Positions 8,299 through 15,739 of a stretch of DNA of 64,000 nucleotides are shown here, in pieces; within the stretch, counting starts at the first letter, position 1, and each line of letters begins with the position of its first letter. Both the position numbers and the translations under genes were made by a program. Source of the DNA: Lentzea fradiae (GTDB taxonomy: Bacteria > Actinomycetota > Actinomycetes > Mycobacteriales > Pseudonocardiaceae); the NCBI RefSeq assembly GCF_900100955.1, contig NZ_FNCC01000011.1, forward strand, positions 124,001 through 188,000. Direction: 5' to 3'. Under the pieces are notes generated by a model that was given only the letters and a program-made list of their open reading frames with translations, was not told the DNA's origin and made no database searches.

Positions 8299-9095
8299 TC
8301 ACGCGTCAGTTCGGTTCCGAGGTGCGCTGGATGCTGCGCAGGCCGCGGACGCTCATCGGGTTGCTCGGCCTGGCGCTGGTGCCGATCGTGATCAGCTTCG
8401 GCGTCTGGCTGGCCGGAGAGGAGAGCGGTGGTCCCGGGATCGCCGCGATCCTGGGCGGCAACGGCCTGGTCGTGCCGATCTTCACGCTGTTCATGTCGCT
8501 CAACCTGCTGCTGCCGCTGGTGGCGTCGATCTGGGCGGCGGACGGCCTCGCGGGCGAGGCGCAGCACGGCACGCTGCGCGGGCTGCTGGTCGCGCCGGTG
8601 TCCCGCGTGCGGCTGCTGTTCGTGAAGCTGTTCGGGCTCACCGCGATGTCGTTGCTCGCCGTCACGCTGATGGCGGTCGTCGGGATCATCGCCGGTACGG
8701 CGTTCCTCGGCACGGACGGCATGACCACGTTGTCCGGCACCACCTTGGGCACCGGCGAGGGTCTGCTGCGGATCGCGCTGTTCATCGTGCTGGTGACGTT
8801 CCAGATGGTGTCGATCGGCGCGGTGGCCCTCGCGGTCAGCGCGACGACGGAGCACCCGCTGGTCGTGCAGGCGGCCACGATGGTCTCGATCATCGTGTTC
8901 CAGGTGCTGGGCCAGTTCCCGGCGCTCGACTGGCTGCACCCGTTCCTGATCACGACCGGCTTCCCCGGCCTGATCGACGTGATGCGCGACCCGGTCCCGC
9001 TCGACCAGATCTGGGACAGCACCCTGCTCGCAGGCTGCTACCTGCTGATCGGCACGGGCCTGGCCGCGCTACGCCTCATCACGAAGGACAACTGA
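8295..9095 (+). CDS. ABC-2 type transporter permease
   Basis: This 266-residue integral membrane protein has six hydrophobic segments, for example LIGLLGLALVPIVISFGVWL, IFTLFMSLNLLLPLVASIW and LLAVTLMAVVGIIAG. The stretch DGLAGEAQHGTLRGLLVAPVS is the conserved cytoplasmic coupling segment of ABC-2 permeases. The ATG overlaps the ATPase stop codon. It ends just before a strong bidirectional hairpin at 9113-9167. Export substrate unknown. Confidence 0.93.
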   Translation: MITRQFGSEVRWMLRRPRTLIGLLGLALVPIVISFGVWLAGEESGGPGIAAILGGNGLVVPIFTLFMSLNLLLPLVASIWAADGLAGEAQHGTLRGLLVAPVSRVRLLFVKLFGLTAMSLLAVTLMAVVGIIAGTAFLGTDGMTTLSGTTLGTGEGLLRIALFIVLVTFQMVSIGAVALAVSATTEHPLVVQAATMVSIIVFQVLGQFPALDWLHPFLITTGFPGLIDVMRDPVPLDQIWDSTLLAGCYLLIGTGLAALRLITKDN

Positions 9096-9112
9096 CCCAC
9101 CGCTCCCCCAGG

Positions 9113-9167
9113 CCGCACGCGGGGGCCCTTCGTACTGTCACATAGTACGAAGGGCCCCCGCGTGAGG
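9113..9167. terminator. Long hairpin, bidirectional terminator (dispersed family, copy A)
   Basis: Arms 9113-9136 and 9144-9167 pair over 24 bp with one mismatch, around the 7-base loop GTCACAT. It lies between the convergent ABC permease and SDR genes. An almost identical hairpin, same loop and same flanks, occurs at 55151-55205. The two differ by a compensatory G-C versus T-A pair. Confidence 0.8.
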
Positions 9168-9289
9168 TGGGCGGGAGCGGTGGGCGGGGAGCGGGGGCGG
9201 GGAGCGGTGGGCGGGGAGCGGTGGGCGGGGAGCGGTGGGCGGGGAGCGGTGGGCGGGGAGCGGTGGGCAGGGAGCGGTGGGCGGGGGCG
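9166..9289. repeat. G-rich tandem repeat, about nine 13-14 bp units
   Basis: The unit is GGTGGGCGGGGAGC, repeated about nine times with small variants: 13-base units at 9166, 9193 and 9276, and an A substitution in the unit at 9262. It fills the whole gap between the terminator hairpin and the stop codon of the SDR gene. The runs of three to five G on the + strand could form G-quadruplexes. Likely a slippage-prone minisatellite. Confidence 0.9.
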
Positions 9290-9290
9290 G

Positions 9291-10046
9291 TCAGCGGCGG
9301 AAGCCGCCCTCGCTGTTGATCACCTGGCCGGTGATCCACGCGGCGTCGGGGGTGCAGAGCCAGGAGATCAGCCGGGCGGCGTCGTCCGGCCGGCCCCAGC
9401 GCTTCAGCGGCATCCGCTCGTGCACGAAGTCCGTCAGCTCCGGCCCGGCCCACCCGGTGTCGGTCGGGCCGGGGTTCACCGCGTTGACGGTGATGCCCCG
9501 GTCCGCGAGCTCGTGGGAGAGCGTCCCGACCACGGCGTGCAGTGCGCCCTTCGACGCCGCGTAGGCGATCTCGCCGGGCATCGGCCCGAGGTTCTGCCCG
9601 GACGTCAGGAACACGATCCGTCCGCCGTCCGGCCTGCTCCACTGCCTGGCAAACGCTTGCGCCAGCAGGATCGACGACCGCGCGTTCACCGCGTAGTGCC
9701 CGTCGAGCATCGCGGCGTCCAGCGAGCCCAGCGGCCCGTCTCCGCCCGACCGCGCGTGGTTGCACACCAGCACGTCGACCCGCCCGAACGCCTCGACCGC
9801 CGCGGCCATCAGCCGGTCCGGCGCGTCGGCCTCGGCCAGGTCCACGCCCAGCCCGCGAGCACCGAGCTCCGCCAGCACCTCGTCGACGTCGTCCGCGCCC
9901 CACGGCTGCGACGCGTCGTGCGCGGCGTGGTGCTGCACGAACAGCTCCGCGCCCAGCCCCGCGAGCCGGGACGCGATGGCGTAGCCGATCCCCTGCCGCC
10001 TGCTCACACCCGTGACCAGCGCGACCCGTCCGTCGAGTTGTCCCAT
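9291..10046 (-). CDS. SDR family oxidoreductase
   Basis: This 251-residue Rossmann-fold protein has the cofactor motif TGVSRRQGIG, the catalytic Ser in FLTSGQNLG and the YAASK active-site Tyr/Lys pair, followed by VNAVNPGPTDTGW and a C-terminal GQVINSEGGFRR. This is the classical 3-oxoacyl-ACP-reductase-like SDR layout. I chose the ATG that gives MGQLDGRVALVTG; an ATG three codons upstream has the purine run touching it. Substrate cannot be deduced. The stop codon lies right beside the G-rich repeat. Confidence 0.92.
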   Translation of the reverse strand: MGQLDGRVALVTGVSRRQGIGYAIASRLAGLGAELFVQHHAAHDASQPWGADDVDEVLAELGARGLGVDLAEADAPDRLMAAAVEAFGRVDVLVCNHARSGGDGPLGSLDAAMLDGHYAVNARSSILLAQAFARQWSRPDGGRIVFLTSGQNLGPMPGEIAYAASKGALHAVVGTLSHELADRGITVNAVNPGPTDTGWAGPELTDFVHERMPLKRWGRPDDAARLISWLCTPDAAWITGQVINSEGGFRR

Positions 10047-10057
10047 GCCCGGCATCC

Positions 10058-11011
10058 CTACCCGACGCGCGCGACCCCGTCCAAGTCGATCGCGAGCCGC
10101 ACCCGGTCACCGACCTCGGTCATCGGCCCCACGGCCTCGTACTCCGCGCCGCCGATCTCCACGAGCAGCCGCACGTGGTCACGCCGGTGCACCCGTTCCA
10201 GCACGGTGCCCTCCATCAGCCCGTCGGGGTCGACCCGCAGTGCCGTGGCACGCAGCCCGACCCGTTCCAGGTCCAGGCCGACGAACGACCCCGGCACGAA
10301 CCTCGTGCACCCCAGGAACTTCGCGGTCTCCACGTCGACCGGCGCCGACCACACCTCGGCGGGCGGCCCGACCTGCACGACCCGGCCGCGCGACATGATC
10401 GCCACGCGGTCGGCCAGCGTGAACGCCTCGTCGTGGTCGTGCGTCACGACCAGCGCCGTCGTCGCCGCCTCCCGCAGCAGCCGCGCCAGGTCGACCGCGA
10501 GCTGCTCGCGCAGCACCCGGTCCAGCGCCGACAGCGGCTCGTCCAGCAGCAGCAACCGCGGCGACGGCGCCAGCGCCCTGGCCAGCGCCACCCGTTGCTG
10601 CTCACCGCCGGACAGCTGGGTCACCCGGCGCCCCGCGTACCCCTCCAGCCCGACCAGTTCCAGCAGCGACAGCACGCGCTTGTCGCGTTCCTCCCGGTCG
10701 ACGCCGCGCATCCGCAGCCCGAACGCCACGTTGCCGGCGACCGTGCGGTGCGGGAACAGCTGCCCGTCCTGGAAGACCAGCCCGAACTCGCGGCGGTGCA
10801 CCGGAACCCCTGCCAGGTCGGCCGAATCCCACGACACCACACCGGAAGTCGGCTTCTCCAGGCCCGCGATCGTGCGCAGCAGCGTCGACTTCCCGCAGCC
10901 GGACGGCCCGAGCAGCGCGACGACCTCGCCGTCGGCCACCGACAGCGACACGTCCGACACCGCCTCCGTCCGTCCATAGCGGACGGTGATCGAGTCCAGC
11001 TCCAGCGCCAT
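10058..11011 (-). CDS. thiQ: Thiamine ABC transporter ATP-binding protein
   Basis: This 317-residue importer ATPase has Walker A GPSGCGKSTL, Q-loop VFQDGQLFPHRTV, signature LSGGEQQR and Walker B LLLLDEPLSALD, plus a C-terminal TOBE-like extension. It overlaps the permease gene by 4 bp (ATGA). Sequence alone would fit ferric-iron, spermidine or thiamine importers. The thiamine assignment rests on the TPP riboswitch upstream of the first gene of the operon. Confidence 0.9.
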   Translation of the reverse strand: MALELDSITVRYGRTEAVSDVSLSVADGEVVALLGPSGCGKSTLLRTIAGLEKPTSGVVSWDSADLAGVPVHRREFGLVFQDGQLFPHRTVAGNVAFGLRMRGVDREERDKRVLSLLELVGLEGYAGRRVTQLSGGEQQRVALARALAPSPRLLLLDEPLSALDRVLREQLAVDLARLLREAATTALVVTHDHDEAFTLADRVAIMSRGRVVQVGPPAEVWSAPVDVETAKFLGCTRFVPGSFVGLDLERVGLRATALRVDPDGLMEGTVLERVHRRDHVRLLVEIGGAEYEAVGPMTEVGDRVRLAIDLDGVARVG

Positions 11012-12654
11012 CAGAACTCCCCGCTGCTCGGCACGCGCAACCGTTCGATCAGCAGCACGCACCCGACCGTCACGACCATCAGCAGCGCGCACGCCGCGTA
11101 GGCCATCTGGCTGTTCAACTCGCCGGGCCGCGACATCAGCCGCGCGATCACCACCGGCAGCGTCGGCGCGTCCGGCCTGGCGAGGAAGCTCGTCGCCCCG
11201 AACTCCCCCAGCGCCACCACGTAGCCGAACCCGGCCGCCGCCACCAGCGACCGCCCGACCAGCGGCAGGTCCACCTCGCGCCACACCCGCAGCGGCGAGG
11301 CGCCCAGCGTGGCCGCCGCCTGCCTCAGCCGTTCGTCGACGGCCCTCAGCACCGGCAGCACCATCCGCACGACCAGCGGCGTCACGACCAACGCCTGCGC
11401 CAGCGGCACCAGGTACGGCGAGGTGCGGAAGTCGCCCGGCAGCGCGTCCATCGTGATCAGGTAGCCGAAACCGACCGTCACCGCGGACACCCCGAGCGGC
11501 AGCATCAGCGCGGTGTCGAGCACCTCGGCGAACCGGCTGCCGGACCGCCGCAGCCCGACCAGCACCACCGCCGAGAACACCCCGACGACCAGCGCGACCA
11601 GCGTCGCGTCGAACGCCGTCCGCAACGAGTTCATCGCGGCGTCGAGCCCGGTCACGGCGAGCGTGCCGCGGTCGCCGCGGGTGGTCAGCGCCACGTACCC
11701 GGCGAAGCTCCATCCGTCCCGTGTGGACAGTGACCGCGTCACCAGCCCGACGACCGGCGTCAGCAGCGCCACCACGACGGCGACGGCGGCACCGACGACG
11801 TACCACTCGCCACCGGACGGCCGCCGCGCCAGCTCTTCCCTGCCGCGCAACGACAACGCGGTCTCACGGCGACGCCGGGCGAGCGCGCCCAGCACCAGCA
11901 CCGCCAGCACGGCGAAGAACTGCAGCAACGACAGGGCCGCCGCACCGGACAGGTCGAACAGCTCGACCGTCCGCAGGTAGATCTCGGTCTCCAGGGTCCG
12001 GTAGCGCGACCCGCCGAGCACCAGCACCACGCCGAAGCTGGTGGCGCAGAACAGGAACACGACAGCGGCGGCGGACCCGATCGCGGGCGCCAGCGCCGGC
12101 AGCACGACGGACACGAACGCCCTCGGCCGAGACGCGCCGAGTGCCCGTGCCGCGTCCTCGGCCCGCCGGTCGGTGTGCGCCCACAGCCCGCCGACGGTCC
12201 GTGCGACCACGGCGACGTTGAAGAACGCGTTGGCCAGCACGATCGGCAGCACCCCGCCGTCGGGCCAGAACGTCCGGAAAGCCAGCCCCACCACCACGGT
12301 CGGCAGGACGAACGGCACCATCACGGCCGCACGCACGAAACCGAGCCCGCGCACCCGGCAACGCGCCAGCACGAACGCCACGGGCAGCCCGGCGACGACC
12401 GCCACGACCGTCGACGCCGCGGCCTGCCCGAGCGTGAAACCGACGAGCTCCCAGGTCTCCCCGGCGAACACCTCCCGCAGAACCCCGCCCTCGCGCAGCC
12501 CGAGCGACACGATCGCCAGCACGGGCCACGCGAAGAACAACCCGAGGAAGGCCAGCGGCAGCACCGCCGCCACCGACCACCCGGTGCGGGACGTCGGGAA
12601 CAACCGCCGGGGTGGCTTCTGGGGTGACTTCAGCCCTGCACGAGCTTGCGCCAC
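11011..12654 (-). CDS. thiP: Thiamine ABC transporter permease, two-domain
   Basis: This 547-residue membrane protein contains two tandem binding-protein-dependent permease domains. About twelve hydrophobic segments are visible, with coupling motifs ARALGASRPRAF in the first half and AATLGASPLRVWREVDLPL (an EAA loop) in the second. Length matches ThiP (~535 aa). The GTG chosen overlaps the end of thiB by 25 bp; other possible starts are a CTG or TTG a few codons later, so the exact start is uncertain. It forms the channel for thiamine delivered by ThiB. Confidence 0.88.
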   Translation of the reverse strand: MAQARAGLKSPQKPPRRLFPTSRTGWSVAAVLPLAFLGLFFAWPVLAIVSLGLREGGVLREVFAGETWELVGFTLGQAAASTVVAVVAGLPVAFVLARCRVRGLGFVRAAVMVPFVLPTVVVGLAFRTFWPDGGVLPIVLANAFFNVAVVARTVGGLWAHTDRRAEDAARALGASRPRAFVSVVLPALAPAIGSAAAVVFLFCATSFGVVLVLGGSRYRTLETEIYLRTVELFDLSGAAALSLLQFFAVLAVLVLGALARRRRETALSLRGREELARRPSGGEWYVVGAAVAVVVALLTPVVGLVTRSLSTRDGWSFAGYVALTTRGDRGTLAVTGLDAAMNSLRTAFDATLVALVVGVFSAVVLVGLRRSGSRFAEVLDTALMLPLGVSAVTVGFGYLITMDALPGDFRTSPYLVPLAQALVVTPLVVRMVLPVLRAVDERLRQAAATLGASPLRVWREVDLPLVGRSLVAAAGFGYVVALGEFGATSFLARPDAPTLPVVIARLMSRPGELNSQMAYAACALLMVVTVGCVLLIERLRVPSSGEF

Positions 12655-13634
12655 TGCTCGACCCACGCTTCGCGGTTGTCCTTCACCTTGTCCGCGGGGA
12701 GCGTCTGCGGGTTCTGCGGGAGCGGCGCGTCCTTGGCCCACGACTCGGGCAGCGCGACGCCCTCGCGGGACGGGTAGACGTACATCTGCTCCGGCACCTG
12801 GGCCTGGAACTTCTCGCCCAGCAGGAAGTCGAGGACCTTCCGCGCGTCGTCGGGGTTCTTGGCGCCGGACAGCACGCCCGCGTACTCGACCTGGCGGTAG
12901 CAGGTGTCCAGCACGGCCTTGGTCCTGCCCTCCTCCGCCGACGGCGACGACGCGTAGGACACGACGATCGGCCGGTCGCCCTTGGTGGCCGAGAACTCCT
13001 GGTTGTACGCCTCTTCCCAGCCGCTCACGACCTTGACGCCGTTGGCCTTGAGCTTGCCCCAGTACTCCTGCCAGCCGTCCTCGCCGAACTTCGCGATCGT
13101 GCCGAGCAGGAACGCGAGACCGGGCGACGACGTGGCCGGGTTCTCGACGACGAGCATGTCCTTGAACCGCGGGTCGACGAGGTCCTCGTACGACTTGGGC
13201 TCGTCCCCGCCGAGCTTGGTCGGGTCGATGTTGAGACACACGTCACCGACGTCGACCGCGTGCAGCCGGTTCGTGTCGTCGGCCTGGTAGCGCTGCGCGC
13301 CCTTCGACGCCTCCGGCGAGGCGTACTCGGCGAACACGCCCTCGCTCAGCGCCCGCGACGCGAACGTCGAGTCGACGCCGAACGCGACGTCGCCGATCGG
13401 GTTCGACTTGGTGAGCACCAGCTTGTTGGTGAGCTCACCCGCGTCCCCGCTCGCGAGCTGCTTCACCGTGATCCCCGAGGACTTCTGGAACTCCTCCAAG
13501 ACCTCGGGCAGCACGGCGAACGAGTCGTGCGTCACCAGCGTGACCTCGCGCGCGGACGACGAGCTCGACGTCCCGCCCGAGCACCCGGCCAGCGCCACCG
13601 CGGCCGTCGCCAGGACAGCGAAGATCCTTCTCAC
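12630..13634 (-). CDS. thiB: Thiamine-binding lipoprotein of ABC transporter
   Basis: This 334-residue protein has a lipoprotein signal peptide (LATAAVALAGC, lipobox LAGC) and a periplasmic-binding-protein type II fold: EVTLVTHDSFAVLPEVLEEF, GDVAFGVDSTFASRAL, YASSPSAEE and the conserved VSGWEEAYNQ region of thiamine/TPP-binding proteins. The GTG start follows GGGAGAGG, which is also the 3' edge of the TPP aptamer. It binds thiamine outside the membrane and passes it to ThiP. Confidence 0.92.
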   Translation of the reverse strand: MRRIFAVLATAAVALAGCSGGTSSSSSAREVTLVTHDSFAVLPEVLEEFQKSSGITVKQLASGDAGELTNKLVLTKSNPIGDVAFGVDSTFASRALSEGVFAEYASPEASKGAQRYQADDTNRLHAVDVGDVCLNIDPTKLGGDEPKSYEDLVDPRFKDMLVVENPATSSPGLAFLLGTIAKFGEDGWQEYWGKLKANGVKVVSGWEEAYNQEFSATKGDRPIVVSYASSPSAEEGRTKAVLDTCYRQVEYAGVLSGAKNPDDARKVLDFLLGEKFQAQVPEQMYVYPSREGVALPESWAKDAPLPQNPQTLPADKVKDNREAWVEQWRKLVQG

Positions 13635-13642
13635 GTCAAACC

Positions 13643-13733
13643 TCTCCCTACGCCGGTATGACCCGGATCAGGTGGACGGTCGAGGGCTTGCGAGCCCTCC
13701 TCTCAGCCCGGCGCTTCACCGGACTCCCGTGGC
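13643..13733 (-). promoter_or_regulatory. TPP riboswitch (THI element)
   Basis: Read on the minus strand, the region carries the THI-box hallmarks in order: a 5' GGGAGTCCGGTG arm, the invariant CTGAGA inside GGGCTGAGAGG, a variable P3 stem (GGGCTCGCAAGCCC), then ACCTGATCCGGGTCATACC and GCGTAGGGA. The aptamer ends about nine bases before the GTG of thiB and its last bases form the ribosome-binding site. The simplest reading is translational repression when TPP is bound. Confidence 0.93.
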
Positions 13734-13772
13734 AAACGCGCAGCCTACGTGACTTGGTGGGACGATCGGGAC

Positions 13773-14069
13773 ATGGCCGAGCTGCTGAGCGACGATCAGT
13801 TGGACGACGTGCTGCCGAAACTGCCAGGGTGGACCGCCCAGGAGGCGGCCCTGGTGCGGACGGTCGAGCTGGAGAGCTACGCGCAGGCGATCATGGTCGT
13901 GAACCGGGTGGCGGAGATCGCCGAGAACGACAACCACCACCCGGACATCGACATCCGCTACAAGTCGCTGACGTTCCGGCTCAGCACCCACCACAAGGGC
14001 GGCATCACCGCCCTGGACGTGAGCCTCGCCGAGGAGATCGACGGCGTCCTGGACGCCCTCAGCTCGTGA
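13773..14069 (+). CDS. 4a-hydroxytetrahydrobiopterin dehydratase (PCD/DCoH)
   Basis: This 98-residue protein has the family core WTAQEAALVRTVELESYAQA, and the active-site motif NDNHHPDIDIRY followed by STHHKGGITALD. It dehydrates the 4a-carbinolamine of pterin cofactors. The ATG (MAELLSDDQ) is preferred over the in-frame GTG at 13749, since the extra eight residues are not family-like. It starts about 40 bp from the riboswitch of the divergent thiamine operon, and overlaps the convergent GT87 gene by 11 bp. Confidence 0.92.
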   Translation: MAELLSDDQLDDVLPKLPGWTAQEAALVRTVELESYAQAIMVVNRVAEIAENDNHHPDIDIRYKSLTFRLSTHHKGGITALDVSLAEEIDGVLDALSS

Positions 14070-15258
14070 CGGACGCCTCGGCGGGCGCCTCGTCCGCGAC
14101 CGCCCCGGTCTTGCGCCTGGCCGCCAGCCCGATGGCGACGAGCGTCAGCATCCCCGCCGCCGGATAGCCCCAGCCGAGCACGACGTAGTACCAGGGGCGC
14201 GGGAAGTCCCAGATGTTCGGCTGGGCGAGCAGCAGGAACGAGATCAGGTAGCCGCCGGTCAGCACCACCCACAGCCCGGCGGTGATCTTGCACAGCAGGT
14301 GTCCGCCCTCGTAGACGAGCCACAGCAGGGCGGGCACCATCCACACCCAGTGGTGGCTCCACGAGATCGGCGAGACCAGCAGGCCGAGCATCTGCACGCT
14401 GACGATCAACGCCAGCACGTCCTTGGTCTTGCTGACCGCGAACCACGTCAGCGCCGCCGCCACGAGCACGGCGACGATGTAGATGACACCGGTCTTGACG
14501 TCGTAGCCGACCGTCCGGCTCAACGCGCCGCGCATCGACTGGTTGATCGCACTGCCGACCGGCCCGACCCGGCTCGCGTCACCGAGCAGCGAGAACCAGA
14601 ACTTGTCCGACTGCGCCGGCGAGATCGCCCAGCCGATGCCGTAGACCACGACGAAAGCGACGAACGACCACACAGCGGCCATCCACCGCCGCTGCAGCAG
14701 GAAGTACAGCCCGGAGATCGCGGGCGTCAGCTTGATGCCGGCCGTGAACCCCACCCCGGCGCCACCGACCCAGTTGCGCGCACTGGCGAGCGTGCCGATC
14801 AGGATCGCCGCCAGCACCAGGTTGATCTGCCCGTAGTTGAGCGTCGTGCGCACCGGCTCGATCCACAGCACCAGCGCCGTCCACAGCATCGCGCGCCGCG
14901 GGTCGCCCAGCTTCAGCAGCTTGAGGCTGGTGCGCACGATGAAGTACAGGCAGCCGAGGCAGATGAGCTGCCAGACCCACCGCGAGGCTTCCCACGGGAT
15001 CCAGCTCATCGGCGTGAAGATCGCCGCCGCGAACGGCGGGTAGGTGAACGGCAGCGGGAACACGTCCGCGTACTGGTCGAGCCGCCACTCGTACAGGTCG
15101 CCCTGGAACAGGTGCGGCGACCCGTTGCGGTACACCAGCAGGTCGATCATGGTCATCTTCGTCTGGAAGGCGACCATGAACAGGTGCCCGATGACCGACA
15201 ACGCCAGCAACCACGGTGCTACGGAGAGCACACGCGCTTCCACAGCACGAAGTTTCAC
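14059..15258 (-). CDS. GT87/DUF2029 polyprenol-phosphate mannosyltransferase-like membrane protein
   Basis: This 399-residue protein has about ten transmembrane helices. The family signature is in the first extracytoplasmic loop (MIDLLVYRNGSPHLFQGDLY and FTYPPFAAAIFTP), followed by LNYGQINLVLA and GIKLTPAISGLYFLLQRRW. Known members (PimE, Rv2181) transfer mannose from polyprenyl phosphate onto phosphatidylinositol mannosides or lipomannan outside the membrane. Which acceptor is used here cannot be told. It is monocistronic as far as can be seen. Confidence 0.88.
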   Translation of the reverse strand: MKLRAVEARVLSVAPWLLALSVIGHLFMVAFQTKMTMIDLLVYRNGSPHLFQGDLYEWRLDQYADVFPLPFTYPPFAAAIFTPMSWIPWEASRWVWQLICLGCLYFIVRTSLKLLKLGDPRRAMLWTALVLWIEPVRTTLNYGQINLVLAAILIGTLASARNWVGGAGVGFTAGIKLTPAISGLYFLLQRRWMAAVWSFVAFVVVYGIGWAISPAQSDKFWFSLLGDASRVGPVGSAINQSMRGALSRTVGYDVKTGVIYIVAVLVAAALTWFAVSKTKDVLALIVSVQMLGLLVSPISWSHHWVWMVPALLWLVYEGGHLLCKITAGLWVVLTGGYLISFLLLAQPNIWDFPRPWYYVVLGWGYPAAGMLTLVAIGLAARRKTGAVADEAPAEASVTS

Positions 15259-15344
15259 GCGGAAAACGTTACCCGAGGGAACTTCCGGGGGTACTCAGAC
15301 GTCAAGTAGTACGGGAGATCGCGTTAAGGGGAGTTTTTCCAGTC

Positions 15345-15446
15345 ATGTCTGCTGATGTCATCGTTGCCGTTGTCGCTGCCTTGGGAATGCTGGCCGTCGC
15401 GTTCGGCGTCTTCGCCGCCGCCGCCCGCACCAAGAACAGCTTGTGA
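15345..15446 (+). CDS. Single-helix small membrane protein (33 aa)
   Basis: The frame encodes one hydrophobic helix (VIVAVVAALGMLAVAFGVFA) with a short basic tail, RTKNSL. AGGGGAG precedes the ATG by about 11 bases, and a strong terminator follows 28 bp after the stop. It is divergent from the mannosyltransferase gene. Function unknown; the ribosome site and terminator support expression. Confidence 0.6.
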   Translation: MSADVIVAVVAALGMLAVAFGVFAAAARTKNSL

Positions 15447-15474
15447 TCTTGTACGCGTGATCTTGTGAGCACGC

Positions 15475-15513
15475 ACGAAGGGGGAGCCTCCACTGTGGAG
15501 GCTCCCCCTTCGT
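15475..15513. terminator. 18-bp perfect hairpin, bidirectional terminator
   Basis: Arms 15475-15492 and 15496-15513 are perfectly complementary around the loop CTG. It lies between the convergent small membrane protein genes at 15345 and 15539. The stem sequence ACGAAGGGGGAG resembles the stems of the hairpins at 9113 and 55151. Confidence 0.85.
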
Positions 15514-15538
15514 AGTTCACTACCGGGGTGGCGCTGGA

Positions 15539-15694
15539 TCAGAAGTAGTGCGCGCGCCCGCCGACCGGCTTGCCCACGGCACCCAGGACGGCGAGGATCG
15601 CGCCGATCACCAGGAGCACCACGCCGAGCGTCGTCAGGATGCTGATACCGGCCAGCCATCCGACGACGAGCAGAATCAGACCGAGGACGATCAT
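15539..15694 (-). CDS. DUF6131-type small membrane protein (51 aa)
   Basis: The 51-residue product MIVLGLILLVVGWLAGISIL... contains two hydrophobic helices separated by a short turn and ends GKPVGGRAHYF. Small actinobacterial proteins of this shape (DUF6131) are widespread and often stress-induced; none has a proven function. GGAGGTG lies four bases before the ATG, an excellent ribosome site. Confidence 0.8.
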   Translation of the reverse strand: MIVLGLILLVVGWLAGISILTTLGVVLLVIGAILAVLGAVGKPVGGRAHYF

Positions 15695-15739
15695 GACACC
15701 TCCAGGTGGGGAATCCTGGACTGTGGATACCCGACATAG

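Noticed and set aside
9166..9289. CRISPR-like array
   Set aside because: The units are directly contiguous with no unique spacers, so it is a minisatellite.
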